Assembly (NCBI GenBank): GCA_025964675.1
Contig: JAOPYI010000081.1
Coordinates: forward strand, 104,775 to 168,774
DNA from: Sphaerisporangium sp.
Lineage (GTDB): Bacteria > Actinomycetota > Actinomycetes > Streptosporangiales > Streptosporangiaceae
Reading direction: 5' to 3'
DNA: 64,000 nucleotides
The notes under the pieces were generated by a model that made no database searches, had not been told where the DNA came from, and saw nothing but the letters and a program-made list of their open reading frames with translations. The translations under genes were made by a program, and so were the position numbers. Positions 6,614 through 15,171 of the stretch are shown here, piece by piece; the stretch's first letter is position 1, and each line of letters starts with the position of its first letter.

Positions 6614-7363
6614 GTGAACAATCATTACATCTTGATTCCGGGCCCCTGGATGGGCGCGTGGGTCTGGGAGCCCGTGACCCGAGGGCTGCGCGCCCTCGGC
6701 CATCACGTCCTCCCGATCACCCTTTCCGGACTGAGCAGCCCCGACGCCGACGTTTCCACCGTTGGCCTCGCGACCCACGTCGACGATGTTCTGTCGATCC
6801 TCGAGAAGGAGGATCTGCGTGATGCCATCGTCGTCGGGCACAGCTATTCGGGCATCGTCGCCGGCCTGGTGGCCGACCGCGCGCCCGACCGCGTGACGCA
6901 CACCGTGTTCGTCGAGGGGTTCCTGCCCCACGACGGAAAGTCGATGCTGCACGCCTTCCCCGAGCGCCAGCGCGCCGGCGAGTTGCAGCTGATCGCCGAG
7001 AACCGCGGCCGCTGGCCGACCCCCGACGTCACGATCGTGGCCGAAGGGCAGGATCTGTCCACCCAGCAGGCGCAGTGGCTGGTGGAGCGCTTCGTCGGCC
7101 ATCCCGGGCACACGCTGTCCGAGCCGGCCGTGCTGACACGGCCCCTGGCGCAGCAGCGCGCGAGCTACATCGTGTGCGCGAAGGAACACTTCGGCGGCCG
7201 GGTCTCCGACGACGTCGCCGCCATGCGCGCCGAGCCGAACTGGACCTTCCACACCATCAACACCGGCCACTGGCCGATGGTGTCCGCCCCCGGGCAGCTC
7301 GTCTCGCTCCTCACCTCCATCCCCGTGCAGCGCAGCAACGCCACGCCCGGCCTGGCCGGGTAA
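6614..7363 (+). CDS. alpha/beta-hydrolase (esterase/MenH-like fold)
   Basis: A 249-residue cytosolic alpha/beta hydrolase. The oxyanion region 'LIPGPWMGAWVWEPV' is at residues 6-21. The nucleophile elbow is 'VGHSYSG' with Ser near residue 78, and the catalytic His is in 'NTGHWPM' near residue 222. The architecture matches salicylate-esterase/hydroxynitrile-lyase-like hydrolases. The GTG at 6614 follows AAGGAGAGG with a rather long 13-base spacer. It lies 154 bases after the phosphopantetheinyl transferase, same strand; that leader could hold a separate promoter, so operon membership is uncertain. Confidence 0.87.
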   Translation: MNNHYILIPGPWMGAWVWEPVTRGLRALGHHVLPITLSGLSSPDADVSTVGLATHVDDVLSILEKEDLRDAIVVGHSYSGIVAGLVADRAPDRVTHTVFVEGFLPHDGKSMLHAFPERQRAGELQLIAENRGRWPTPDVTIVAEGQDLSTQQAQWLVERFVGHPGHTLSEPAVLTRPLAQQRASYIVCAKEHFGGRVSDDVAAMRAEPNWTFHTINTGHWPMVSAPGQLVSLLTSIPVQRSNATPGLAG

Positions 7364-7407
7364 GGGGCAGACCCCGGCGAACGGCAGGGTGGCCGGTGCG
7401 CCGGCGA

Positions 7408-7429
7408 GCCGCCGAAGTAGATCGGCGGC
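7408..7429. terminator. bidirectional hairpin terminator candidate
   Basis: GCCGCCGA (7408-7415) and TCGGCGGC (7422-7429) form a perfect 8-bp stem with a 6-base loop, between the convergent hydrolase and GT39 genes. No T-run follows, as is usual for actinobacterial terminators. Confidence 0.45.
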
Positions 7430-7497
7430 AGCGGGTCGCAGATCCTTCCTGTACGGCCAGGAACCGGCCGGCACCCGCCCGTCGGGCAAGCGGTGGT

Positions 7498-9480
7498 CTA
7501 CCGACTCGTCAGGTCGTAGACCGTCGTGCCGCCGACCGTGGTGGAGGTGAAGCCGGCCTCCACCCAGGACGCGATCTGCCGGGCGTAATCGCTACCGCTG
7601 CTGTCGCCCCGCCCTCCCATCATGGCCCCTCCGACGAAGTAATGGATCTTCCCCTCGGCCACGTACTGCTTGAACCGCTCCAGGGTGGGCGCCGGGTCGG
7701 TGCCGTTGAAGCCGCCGAGGGCCATCACCGGCCGCCCGGTGGCGAGCTGGTAGCCGGCCGCGCTGTTGGACCCCACGGTGGCGGCGACCCAGGTGTACGA
7801 AGCGGCGTCCCGCTGGAGCAGGGCGGTCAGCGCGGCGTCAGGGGTGCTCCCGAACAGCAGGCTCATCCCGCCGCCGCCGGGCCTGTTCCCGCCTGGTCCC
7901 TGCGGGGTGCCCTGGGGCCGTTGCCTGCCCCCGCCTGGCACGCCGCGCGTCCCGCCGAAGCCGCCCGGCCCGCCGCGCATGCCGCCGGCTCGTGCGCCGC
8001 CCCCGGGAAAGCCGCCGCCGACGGGCCCCGCCGAGGGGATCGCCCCGTTGTGCGTGCTGCCCGCCGTCTGAACGGCGTACGCCGCGGGCCCGGCGATCGA
8101 GGCGGCCAGCGCCAGCGCGACGACCGTCATGACGGTGCGGCCCACCCGGCGCGAGGTACCGAGCAGTGCCGCCGCCGCGACCAGCCCGGCCACGAGCACC
8201 GCGATCTTCAGCGCGGGATACCAGTCAGGGGCGCGGTTCAGCAGGACGTACGACCAGCACGCCGTCACGGCCACCGTGGCCGCGAGGATTCGGGTGGCGG
8301 CCGGCGCGCGCCTGCTCTTCCACAGCATCGAGGCGCCCATCCCAGAGAGGGCGGCAACGGCCGGGGCCAGGGCCACGGTGTAATACGGGTGGATGATGCC
8401 CTGGCTGAAGCTGAACACCACGCCGGTGACCAGCAGCCAGCCTCCCCACAGCACGAACGCCGCCCGCCTGGGATCGGTCCTCGGTGCCCGTCGGCTCAGC
8501 CACAGGCCCGCGGCCAGCATGATCAGTGCGGCGGGCAGCAGCCAGGACACCTGGGCACCCATCTCGCCGTCGAGGAGCCGTGCCGGTCCGGCCTCCTGGT
8601 TGAGGTTGCCGAGGCCGCCCGTCTCGTCGCCGGTGAGCCTGCCGAGGCCGTTGTAGCCGAAGGCCAGCTCAAGCACGCTGTTCGTCTGGGACCCGCCGAT
8701 GTACGGCCGCGAGCCCGCCGGCACGAGCGCGACGACCACCACCCACCAGCCGGCGGCGGCGACCATGGCCCCCCCGGCGGCGAGAAGCCCCCTGATCCGC
8801 CGGCCCACCGGCACCGGGGCCGTCAGCAGGTAGGTCAGCGCGAACCCGGGCATCACGAGGAAGGCCTGGAGCATCTTGGCCAGGAACGCCGACCCCACGC
8901 AGGACGCGGCGAACACCAGCCACCCGGTGTGCCCGCGCTCCTGCGCCCGTACCATCCCGTATGCGCCGAGCGTGAGCAGCAGCACCAGCAGCGCGTCCGG
9001 GTTGTTGAACCGGAACATCAGCGCGGCCACGGGAGTCAGCGCGAGCACGGCCCCGGCCAGCAGCCCCGCCCCCGCGCCGAAGCCGCGACGCACCGTGGCG
9101 TACAGGATCCCCACGGTGGCGACGCCCATCAGCGCCTGGGGCACCAGGATGCTCCAGGCGTTCACCCCGAAGATCCGGGCCGACAGCTCCATCGGCCACA
9201 GCGCGGCGGGCGCCTTGTCCACGGTGATGAAGTTCGACGCGTCGGAGGAGCCGAAGAAGAACGCCTTCCAGCTCGTGGCCCCGGCCTGGACGGCCGCGGA
9301 GTAGAACTGGTTCGCCCAGCCCGAGGCGCCGAGCCCCCACAGGTAAAGGACCGCCGTACCTGCCAGCAGCCCGAGGAACGCGGGCCGCACCCACCGCGGG
9401 TCGCCGGGCCTTCCCCGGATCCAGACGTGCCGCGTCGCCGTAGGGCCTTGGGAGGCGGGCTTGCCGAGGGTGGTAGTCAC
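7498..9480 (-). CDS. GT39/ArnT-like polytopic membrane glycosyltransferase
   Basis: A 660-residue protein of the lipid-linked sugar transferase superfamily (C-type, PMT/ArnT-like). The first loop carries the catalytic-type acidic context 'GWANQFYSAAVQAG' and 'NFITVDKAPAALWPME', followed by about eleven hydrophobic helices. The segment at residues ~470-530 is low-complexity Gly/Pro/Arg ('GGGFPGGGARAGGMRGG'), a linker to a C-terminal ~130-residue soluble domain ending 'GGTTVYDLTSR', expected outside the membrane. The GTG at 9480 has AAAGGACGG upstream. The transferred sugar and acceptor are unknown. It is next to a sugar kinase and a mannoside operon, but in a separate transcript or a loose cluster. 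Confidence 0.85.
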   Translation of the reverse strand: MTTTLGKPASQGPTATRHVWIRGRPGDPRWVRPAFLGLLAGTAVLYLWGLGASGWANQFYSAAVQAGATSWKAFFFGSSDASNFITVDKAPAALWPMELSARIFGVNAWSILVPQALMGVATVGILYATVRRGFGAGAGLLAGAVLALTPVAALMFRFNNPDALLVLLLTLGAYGMVRAQERGHTGWLVFAASCVGSAFLAKMLQAFLVMPGFALTYLLTAPVPVGRRIRGLLAAGGAMVAAAGWWVVVVALVPAGSRPYIGGSQTNSVLELAFGYNGLGRLTGDETGGLGNLNQEAGPARLLDGEMGAQVSWLLPAALIMLAAGLWLSRRAPRTDPRRAAFVLWGGWLLVTGVVFSFSQGIIHPYYTVALAPAVAALSGMGASMLWKSRRAPAATRILAATVAVTACWSYVLLNRAPDWYPALKIAVLVAGLVAAAALLGTSRRVGRTVMTVVALALAASIAGPAAYAVQTAGSTHNGAIPSAGPVGGGFPGGGARAGGMRGGPGGFGGTRGVPGGGRQRPQGTPQGPGGNRPGGGGMSLLFGSTPDAALTALLQRDAASYTWVAATVGSNSAAGYQLATGRPVMALGGFNGTDPAPTLERFKQYVAEGKIHYFVGGAMMGGRGDSSGSDYARQIASWVEAGFTSTTVGGTTVYDLTSR

Positions 9481-9635
9481 ACGACCGTCCTTTGCCGAAT
9501 ACGGTGTTCCGCACCCGCAAAGCTAGGAGGCGCCGGCTACCAGCGCCGTAAGAGAACTTTGAGAACTGCATGAAAACCCGCCGCGGGGGAGGCACACCGA
9601 CGGGTCGGTGCCAACCGCTGTCCACGTAGAGCACG

Positions 9636-10553
9636 TCAGCGGGTGGATCCTCCGAGCAGCGCCATACGGGCCGCGCCCACCAGGCCCCCGTCGCGGCCGA
9701 GGGCCGCGGGCGTGACGCGCAACCGCCGGACGAACCCCAGGTGGGCGCGGCCGGCGACGGCCCGGCGCAGCGGGGCGAACAGCACCTCGCCCGCCCCGGC
9801 CACCCCACCGCCGATCACCACCTGGTCGAGGTCGCAGACGGCGGCCACCGAGAGGATCGCGCTCGCGAGCGCGTCCGCGCCCACCTCGAAGGCGGCCACG
9901 GCCACCGCCTCTCCATCACGGGCCGCACGGGCCAGCTCCCGCCCGTCCAGGCCGTGCCACCCCTTGGCCCTCGCCCAGCGGACCATCGAGGGACCGCTCG
10001 CGATGGTCTCGACGCAGCCTGTGTTGCCGCAGGGGCAGGGCAAGCCGCCCGGATCCACCACGATGTGCCCGATGTGACCGGCGTTGCCGGTCGGCCCGCT
10101 GTAAGGGACGCCGTCGAGGACGAGCCCGCCGCCGATGCCGGTGGAGACGACGATGCCGAGCATGGCCGCGGAGCCGCGTCCCGCGCCGCGCCAGTGCTCT
10201 CCGGCGGCCGCCGCCACGGCGTCGCCCACCAGGTGGCAGGGCACGCCGGGCACCACCTCGGCCACCCGCGCCAGGATCGGGAACTCCCGCCAGGCGGGGA
10301 TGTTGACCGGGCTCACCGTGCCGGCGAAGGGGTCGAGCGGACCCGCCGACGCGACGCCGACCGCCAGCGGCGGGGCGTCGCCGGCCACCTCGTGGAGCAG
10401 GCCCGTCAGGGCGTCGCTCACCACGCCGCCCTCGCCCGGGAGCGCGACGGGGGTGGGGATCTCGCGCCGGCGGAGCACCGTGCCGTCCTCGCCGATCATG
10501 GCCGCGGCCAGCTTGGTGCCGCCGATGTCGGCGGCCAGCACGTGGCTAGTCAT
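9636..10553 (-). CDS. ROK-family sugar kinase (glucokinase-like)
   Basis: A 305-residue ATP-dependent hexose kinase of the ROK family. The phosphate-binding 'ADIGGTKLAAAMI' is at residues 8-20, the sugar-binding region around 'GNAGHIGHIVVDPGG' contains the ROK His, and the structural zinc motif is 'CPCGNTGC' near residue 175. It lacks a DNA-binding domain, unlike the neighbouring ROK regulator. It probably phosphorylates glucose, mannose or N-acetylmannosamine-type sugars; the nearby alpha-mannosidase operon makes mannose attractive, but that is inference. It lies downstream of the regulator on the same strand, with a 75-base gap. Confidence 0.9.
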   Translation of the reverse strand: MTSHVLAADIGGTKLAAAMIGEDGTVLRRREIPTPVALPGEGGVVSDALTGLLHEVAGDAPPLAVGVASAGPLDPFAGTVSPVNIPAWREFPILARVAEVVPGVPCHLVGDAVAAAAGEHWRGAGRGSAAMLGIVVSTGIGGGLVLDGVPYSGPTGNAGHIGHIVVDPGGLPCPCGNTGCVETIASGPSMVRWARAKGWHGLDGRELARAARDGEAVAVAAFEVGADALASAILSVAAVCDLDQVVIGGGVAGAGEVLFAPLRRAVAGRAHLGFVRRLRVTPAALGRDGGLVGAARMALLGGSTR

Positions 10554-10628
10554 GGGCTCCTCGTCCCTCGGGAGGTGGGCAGGCAGCGGTCATGATGTCA
10601 CAGGTCAGGAGGGTGGGGGCGCGGGGGC

Positions 10629-11858
10629 TCAGGATGTGAGAAGGGTGCCGAGGCGGGGGGAGTAGGTGGCGTGGAAGACCAGGGACGCCGCTCCGATCGC
10701 GGCGGCGTCGGAGGCGATGGGGGAGGTCTCGACCCGCACCGTGTGCAGGCGGCGGGCCAGGGGCCGGGTGGTCACGGCCTCGGCGACGACCCGGTGGTAG
10801 ATGTCGGCCACCTTGTGCATGGCGGGCCCGCCCAGCACCAGCAGGTCGATGTCCAGCATGTTGACGATGCTCACGGCGGCGTCGGCGAGCCGGTCCGCGA
10901 CCTCGCCGATGACCTCGAGGGCGAGCGGGTCACCGGCCGCGGCGGCCTCGCAGATCGCCGCGTGGTCGATGTGGGCGCCCTCGGCCGATGTGCTCTCGGC
11001 GAGCGTGCTGTCGGCGCCCCCGGCAAGGCGGGCCCGTACGGTCGCCTCGATGGCGCTCGGGCAGCAGACCGCCTCGACGCAGCCTCGGTTGCCGCAGTAG
11101 CAGCCGGGCCCGTCCGGCACCACGGTGATGTGGCCGAACTCGCCGGCGTTGAGGGAGCGCCCGCGGTAGATCTGGTTGTCGAGGAACAGGCCGCCGCCGA
11201 TGCCGGTCCCGAGGTACAGGTAGGCGAAGCTCGGCGTGGCACGCGCGAGGCCTGCCCACCGCTCGCCGATCGCCGCCGCCGCGGCGTCGTTGTCGAAGGT
11301 CACCGGGAAGCCGGTGTGCTCCTCCAGCAGGCGCTTGATGGGCACGTGGTCCCACCCGGTGAGGCGCGGCGGGAAGTTCATGACGCCGTCGGGGTCGAGC
11401 GGCCCGGGGCAGGCCAGGCCGATGCCGAGCACCTTGTCGTCTGGCACGTCCGCCTCGCCCAGCATCCGCCGGGCCGTACGGGCCATCTGGCGGATGACCG
11501 CGTCGGGCGCGAGGCCGGGGATGACGTCGGTGTGGAGCTTGGCGACCGGCTGCCCGGCGAGGTCGGCGAGGACGTACGAGATCTCGCCCGGGTCGAAGTG
11601 GATGCCGACGGCGTATCCGGCGGTGGGGTCGACCCGCAGGATCGTGCGTGGCTTGCCCCCGCTGGAGGGGACTGACCCGTCCTCGATGACGAGGCCCTCC
11701 TCCAGGAGCTTGCGCACGATGACCGAGACGGTTTGCGCGGTGAGCCCGGCACGCTTGGCGATCTGGACGCGGCTGATGCCGTCGGAGACCTGGATCGCCT
11801 CAAGGACGACGGCACGGTTATAGCTGCCTACTTTCGGCAGGTTTGTGCCCATCTGCAT
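10629..11858 (-). CDS. ROK-family transcriptional repressor
   Basis: A 409-residue regulator with an N-terminal winged helix ('RVQIAKRAGLTAQTVSVIV' near residues 27-45) and a ROK sugar-binding domain: 'GIGLACPGPLDPDG', 'GIGGGLFLDNQIYRG', and the zinc motif 'CYCGNRGC'. Such NagC/XylR-type proteins bind operators until a sugar releases them. The ATG at 11858 has GGGAG 7 bases upstream; a longer start at 11903 is less likely. It is divergent from the ABC/mannosidase operon across a 192-base gap, so it is the likely local repressor of that operon and of itself. Confidence 0.92.
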   Translation of the reverse strand: MQMGTNLPKVGSYNRAVVLEAIQVSDGISRVQIAKRAGLTAQTVSVIVRKLLEEGLVIEDGSVPSSGGKPRTILRVDPTAGYAVGIHFDPGEISYVLADLAGQPVAKLHTDVIPGLAPDAVIRQMARTARRMLGEADVPDDKVLGIGLACPGPLDPDGVMNFPPRLTGWDHVPIKRLLEEHTGFPVTFDNDAAAAAIGERWAGLARATPSFAYLYLGTGIGGGLFLDNQIYRGRSLNAGEFGHITVVPDGPGCYCGNRGCVEAVCCPSAIEATVRARLAGGADSTLAESTSAEGAHIDHAAICEAAAAGDPLALEVIGEVADRLADAAVSIVNMLDIDLLVLGGPAMHKVADIYHRVVAEAVTTRPLARRLHTVRVETSPIASDAAAIGAASLVFHATYSPRLGTLLTS

Positions 11859-11907
11859 GCATGACTCCCGGCGTCCTTGAGGTTCTCCGGCAATATCGCA
11901 CAACCCG

Positions 11908-11936
11908 TTGACTTAGTAAATCAAAAAGACTTAAGT
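11908..11936 (+). promoter_or_regulatory. promoter/operator candidate for the mannoside operon
   Basis: TTGACT (11908-11913) is 17 bases from TTAAGT (11931-11936), a reasonable -35/-10 pair. The segment is AT-rich and holds two direct ACTTA copies (11911 and 11929) about 18 bases apart, plus CTTAAG. It lies in the divergent gap between the ROK repressor and the binding-protein gene, the expected place for the operator. Repressor binding here is inferred. Confidence 0.45.
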
Positions 11937-11950
11937 TCTCGTCACCCGAG

Positions 11951-11972
11951 GAAACACGGCCGAAACACGGCC
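11951..11972. repeat. tandem 11-bp repeat in the ROK/mannoside divergent region
   Basis: GAAACACGGCC occurs twice in direct succession (11951-11961, 11962-11972), just downstream of the candidate -10. It may be part of a regulator site or a simple slippage duplication. Confidence 0.6.
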
Positions 11973-12050
11973 GGCAGACCACTCAATCGCGGGGATCGGG
12001 GCCCCGGGGTCGTGCTCGTGGTCGGCCGCACAGGCCGGAGAAGGAGTCCG

Positions 12051-13421
12051 ATGAGACGAGCGATGGTGGCCTCGATGCTGGCGGTCGCGATAGCCGCCAC
12101 GGCCGGCGCATGTGGTGGTGGCGCATCACAGAAGAGCACCAACGGGTCCAAGGAGATCGAGGTCCTCTACAAAACATCCCCCACTTGGCCCTACATGGAC
12201 AGGGTGCTCAAGCAAGCCAAGACGCAGTACGAGGCCGCGCACAAGGGCGTGACCATCAAGCTCACGGCGGTCCAGGGTGAGAACGAGGTCTACTACACCA
12301 AGCTGGCCCTGCTGAACCGCTCCGCCGACTCGGCCCCCGACGTCTACCTTCACGACACGTTCCAGGTCAACGCCGACGTCGCCGCCGGCAAGCTCGCCCC
12401 GCTCGACGATTACCTGAAGTCCTGGGCCGACTGGGGCAGCCAGTACCCCGACTCCGTTAAGCAGGCCGCCAAGGGCCCCGACGGCAAGATCTACGGCGTT
12501 CCGATCAGCACCGACACCCGCGGCCTCTGGTACAACAAGGACGTCTTCGCCAAGGCCGGCATCCAGGTGCCGTGGCAGCCGAAGACCTGGGCCGACGTGC
12601 TGACCGCCGCGCGCGCCATCAAGCAGAAGGTCCCGGACGCCATCCCCTTCAACATCTACTCCACCAAGCCGCTCGGCGAGACAGCCACGATGCAGGGCTT
12701 CGAGATGCTGCTGTACGGCACCCCGGGCGGCACCCTCTACGACGACACGCAGAAGAAATGGGTGGCCTCAAGCAAGGGCATCACCGACTCGCTGAGCTTC
12801 ATCAACACGATCTACCGTGAGAACCTCGGCCCGAAGCAGGCCGACGCGTTCAACCCCAAGCTGGGCGACAAGGTGAGCGGCGAATGGTTGCCCAGCGGCA
12901 AGCTCGGCATAGACCTCGACGGCGCCTGGACGTCCTCGGCTTGGAAGCCGACCGGCACCAAGCCGTGGCCGCAGTGGACCGAGAAGATCGGCTGGACACC
13001 CATGCCGACGCAGAACGGCGAGGCCCCCGGAGCGGTCAGCATGTCCGGTGGCTGGGTCATGGCGATGAGTTCCTACGCCAAGGACAAGAAGGACTCCTTC
13101 GACTTCATCAGCGTGGTGACGAACAAGGAGAACACGCTCACCTACTCCGTCGGGTCCGGTGACCTCGCTCCCCGCAAGGACGTGGCCGCCGATCCGCAGT
13201 ACACCGCCGGCAACCCCGCCGTTAAGTTCTGGACCGACCTCGCCTCGGTCACGCACTACCGCCCGGCCTACGAGGTCTATCCCAAGGTCTCCGCCGAGGT
13301 GCAGAAGGCCATGGAGGCGATGACGACGGGGGCCAAGACCCCGGACGCGGCGGCCAAGGAGTACGCCGACGCGCTGGTGGGCGTCGTGGGCGGCCCCGAC
13401 AAGGTGACCTCCGGCTCATGA
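12051..13421 (+). CDS. ABC sugar transporter, substrate-binding lipoprotein
   Basis: A 456-residue family-1 extracellular solute-binding protein. The lipoprotein signal is clear: 'MRRAMVASMLAVAIAATAGAC' with the lipidated Cys at residue 21, followed by a flexible GGG/Ser linker. The mature part shows the two-lobe family pattern: 'VYLHDTFQVNADVAAGKLAPLDDYL', 'DTRGLWYNKDVFAKAGI', 'SGKLGIDLDGAW'. The ATG at 12051 has GGAGAAGGAG upstream. It is the first gene of the 12051-20324 operon. The ligand is probably an oligomannoside or mannosyl glycan, judged from the GH38 enzyme encoded downstream. Confidence 0.94.
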   Translation: MRRAMVASMLAVAIAATAGACGGGASQKSTNGSKEIEVLYKTSPTWPYMDRVLKQAKTQYEAAHKGVTIKLTAVQGENEVYYTKLALLNRSADSAPDVYLHDTFQVNADVAAGKLAPLDDYLKSWADWGSQYPDSVKQAAKGPDGKIYGVPISTDTRGLWYNKDVFAKAGIQVPWQPKTWADVLTAARAIKQKVPDAIPFNIYSTKPLGETATMQGFEMLLYGTPGGTLYDDTQKKWVASSKGITDSLSFINTIYRENLGPKQADAFNPKLGDKVSGEWLPSGKLGIDLDGAWTSSAWKPTGTKPWPQWTEKIGWTPMPTQNGEAPGAVSMSGGWVMAMSSYAKDKKDSFDFISVVTNKENTLTYSVGSGDLAPRKDVAADPQYTAGNPAVKFWTDLASVTHYRPAYEVYPKVSAEVQKAMEAMTTGAKTPDAAAKEYADALVGVVGGPDKVTSGS

Positions 13422-14347
13422 CCGTCTCCACCGTGACGCCACCACGGCTGGCCGGCTCCCCCGGGCGGGGGGAGCCGCGCCGCCGGGCCCGCACGACCCT
13501 GCGCCGGCTCCTGCCTCTCGTGCCGGCGCTGATCCTGCTCGTGGTCTTCATGGCGGGGCCGATCCTGTGGAGCGTCTACATCGCCTTCACCAACGAGACG
13601 CTGACCGGGTCCGCGTCGGTGAACTCACGGTTCGTCGGCGTGGACAACTTCGTCAAGATGTTCGGTGATGAGGACTTCCGCAACTCGCTCCTGCTCACGT
13701 TCGTCTTCGTGGTCGGCTCGGCGGTCGTCGGCCAGAACACCCTCGGCCTGATCATCGCGCTGCTCCAGCGCGGGCGGGGCCGGGTGGTCAGGAGCGTGGT
13801 GAACGGCGTCGTGATCGCGGCCTGGGTGGTGCCCGAGGTCGTCGCGGCGGCGTGCTGGTTCTCGTTCCTGTCCGAGGAGGGCACGCTCAACGAGGTGCTC
13901 GGCGCGATCGGCCTCTCCCAGGACTGGCTGTTCACCGCCCCGATGATCGCCATTATCCTGGCCAACGTCTGGCGCGGCACGGCGTTCTCCATGCTGGTCT
14001 ACTCGGCGGCGCTGTCGGACGTGCCGGGGGAGCTGCTGGAGGCGGCGGCGGTGGACGGCGCGACCACCTGGCGGCGATTGGTGCACGTGACGCTGCCGCT
14101 GATCCGGCGCTCCATCCTGTCGAACCTCATGCTCATCACGCTTCAGACCCTGGCGAGCTTCGGCCTGATCTACGCCCTGACGGGCGGCGGCCCCGGCACG
14201 GCGAGCCAGACCACGCCGCTCTACATGTACGAGCAGGCGTTCCGCTACTTCGAGATCGGGTACGGCAGCGCGATGGCCCTGGTGATGCTCGTGATCGGCG
14301 CGGTGTTCTCGCTGGTCTACCTGCGGCTGATCAAGGTGGACGGCTGA
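13418..14347 (+). CDS. ABC sugar transporter permease (MalF type)
   Basis: A 309-residue inner-membrane permease with six expected helices, beginning after an Arg-rich cytosolic N-terminus. The cytoplasmic coupling (EAA) loop reads 'ELLEAAAVDGATTWRRLVHVTLPLI', near residues 203-227. The ATG overlaps the binding-protein stop (ATGA). It pairs with the next permease; no ATPase gene is in the operon, so a shared ATPase such as an MsiK-type protein elsewhere in the genome is expected. Confidence 0.94.
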   Translation: MTVSTVTPPRLAGSPGRGEPRRRARTTLRRLLPLVPALILLVVFMAGPILWSVYIAFTNETLTGSASVNSRFVGVDNFVKMFGDEDFRNSLLLTFVFVVGSAVVGQNTLGLIIALLQRGRGRVVRSVVNGVVIAAWVVPEVVAAACWFSFLSEEGTLNEVLGAIGLSQDWLFTAPMIAIILANVWRGTAFSMLVYSAALSDVPGELLEAAAVDGATTWRRLVHVTLPLIRRSILSNLMLITLQTLASFGLIYALTGGGPGTASQTTPLYMYEQAFRYFEIGYGSAMALVMLVIGAVFSLVYLRLIKVDG

Positions 14348-15168
14348 TGACACGAGTGGCGGCGCGCTGGGCGGCGCTCGTCTCGCTGACGGTGGTCACG
14401 CTGGCCTTCGTCGGGCCGTTCCTGTGGGTGGTGCTCGCCTCCCTGCAGCCGGAGGCCAACCTCACCGCGAAGCCGACGTTCCGGTTCTCGCTCGAGAACT
14501 ACGCCGCGGTGCTCAACTGGGAGACCGTCTTCCGGCCGGTCATCAACTCGATCATCATCTCCGGCACCACCGCGGTCCTCACCGTGGTCGTCGCCGGGCT
14601 CGCCGCCTACCCGCTCTCCCGTTACAAACTGCGCTTCAAGCGGCATTTCATGCTGACGCTGCTGTTCACCACGGGGCTGCCCGTCACGGCCATCATGGTG
14701 CCGGTCTACTCGATGTTCTTCCGGTTCAACCTGTACGGTTCGGTGCCCGCCATGGTGCTGTTCCTGGCGGCGAGCGCGCTGCCGTTCGCCATCTGGATGA
14801 TGAAGAACTTCATGGACGGCGTGCCGGTGAGCCTCGAGGAGGCCGCCTGGGTCGACGGGGCCGGATGGGTGCGGTCGCTGCTCCGCGTCGTCGCGCCGCT
14901 GATGGCCCCCGGCGTCGCGGTGGTCACGATCTTCGTCTTCGTCGGCCAGTGGGGGAACTTCTTCGTTCCCTTCGTCCTTCTCGACACGCCGGAGAAGCAG
15001 CCGGCGGCGGTCACCATCTACACCTTCTTCTCGCAGTACGGCCAGGTCGCGTACGGTCAGCTGGCCGCCTTCTCGATCATCTACACAGCCCCGGCGGTGG
15101 TGCTCTACGTCGCCGTGAACAAGTACCTCGCCGGATCGTTCAGCTTCGCCGGATCAGTGAAGGGTTGA
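14347..15168 (+). CDS. ABC sugar transporter permease (MalG type)
   Basis: A 273-residue permease with six hydrophobic helices and an EAA loop 'SLEEAAWVDGAGWVRSLLRVV' region near residues 160-183, using 'EEAAWVDGAG' at the core. The N-terminal helix and 'NSIIISGTTAVLTVVVAGLAAYPLSRY' segment are typical of MalG-class proteins. The start overlaps the previous stop by one base (TGATG). It completes the membrane part of the mannoside importer. Confidence 0.94.
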   Translation: MTRVAARWAALVSLTVVTLAFVGPFLWVVLASLQPEANLTAKPTFRFSLENYAAVLNWETVFRPVINSIIISGTTAVLTVVVAGLAAYPLSRYKLRFKRHFMLTLLFTTGLPVTAIMVPVYSMFFRFNLYGSVPAMVLFLAASALPFAIWMMKNFMDGVPVSLEEAAWVDGAGWVRSLLRVVAPLMAPGVAVVTIFVFVGQWGNFFVPFVLLDTPEKQPAAVTIYTFFSQYGQVAYGQLAAFSIIYTAPAVVLYVAVNKYLAGSFSFAGSVKG

Positions 15169-15171
15169 CCC

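Noticed and set aside
7075..9573. 832-residue plus-strand open frame over the GT39 gene
   Set aside because: Low-complexity His/Arg/Gly translation without motifs; it is the shadow of the minus-strand membrane protein.
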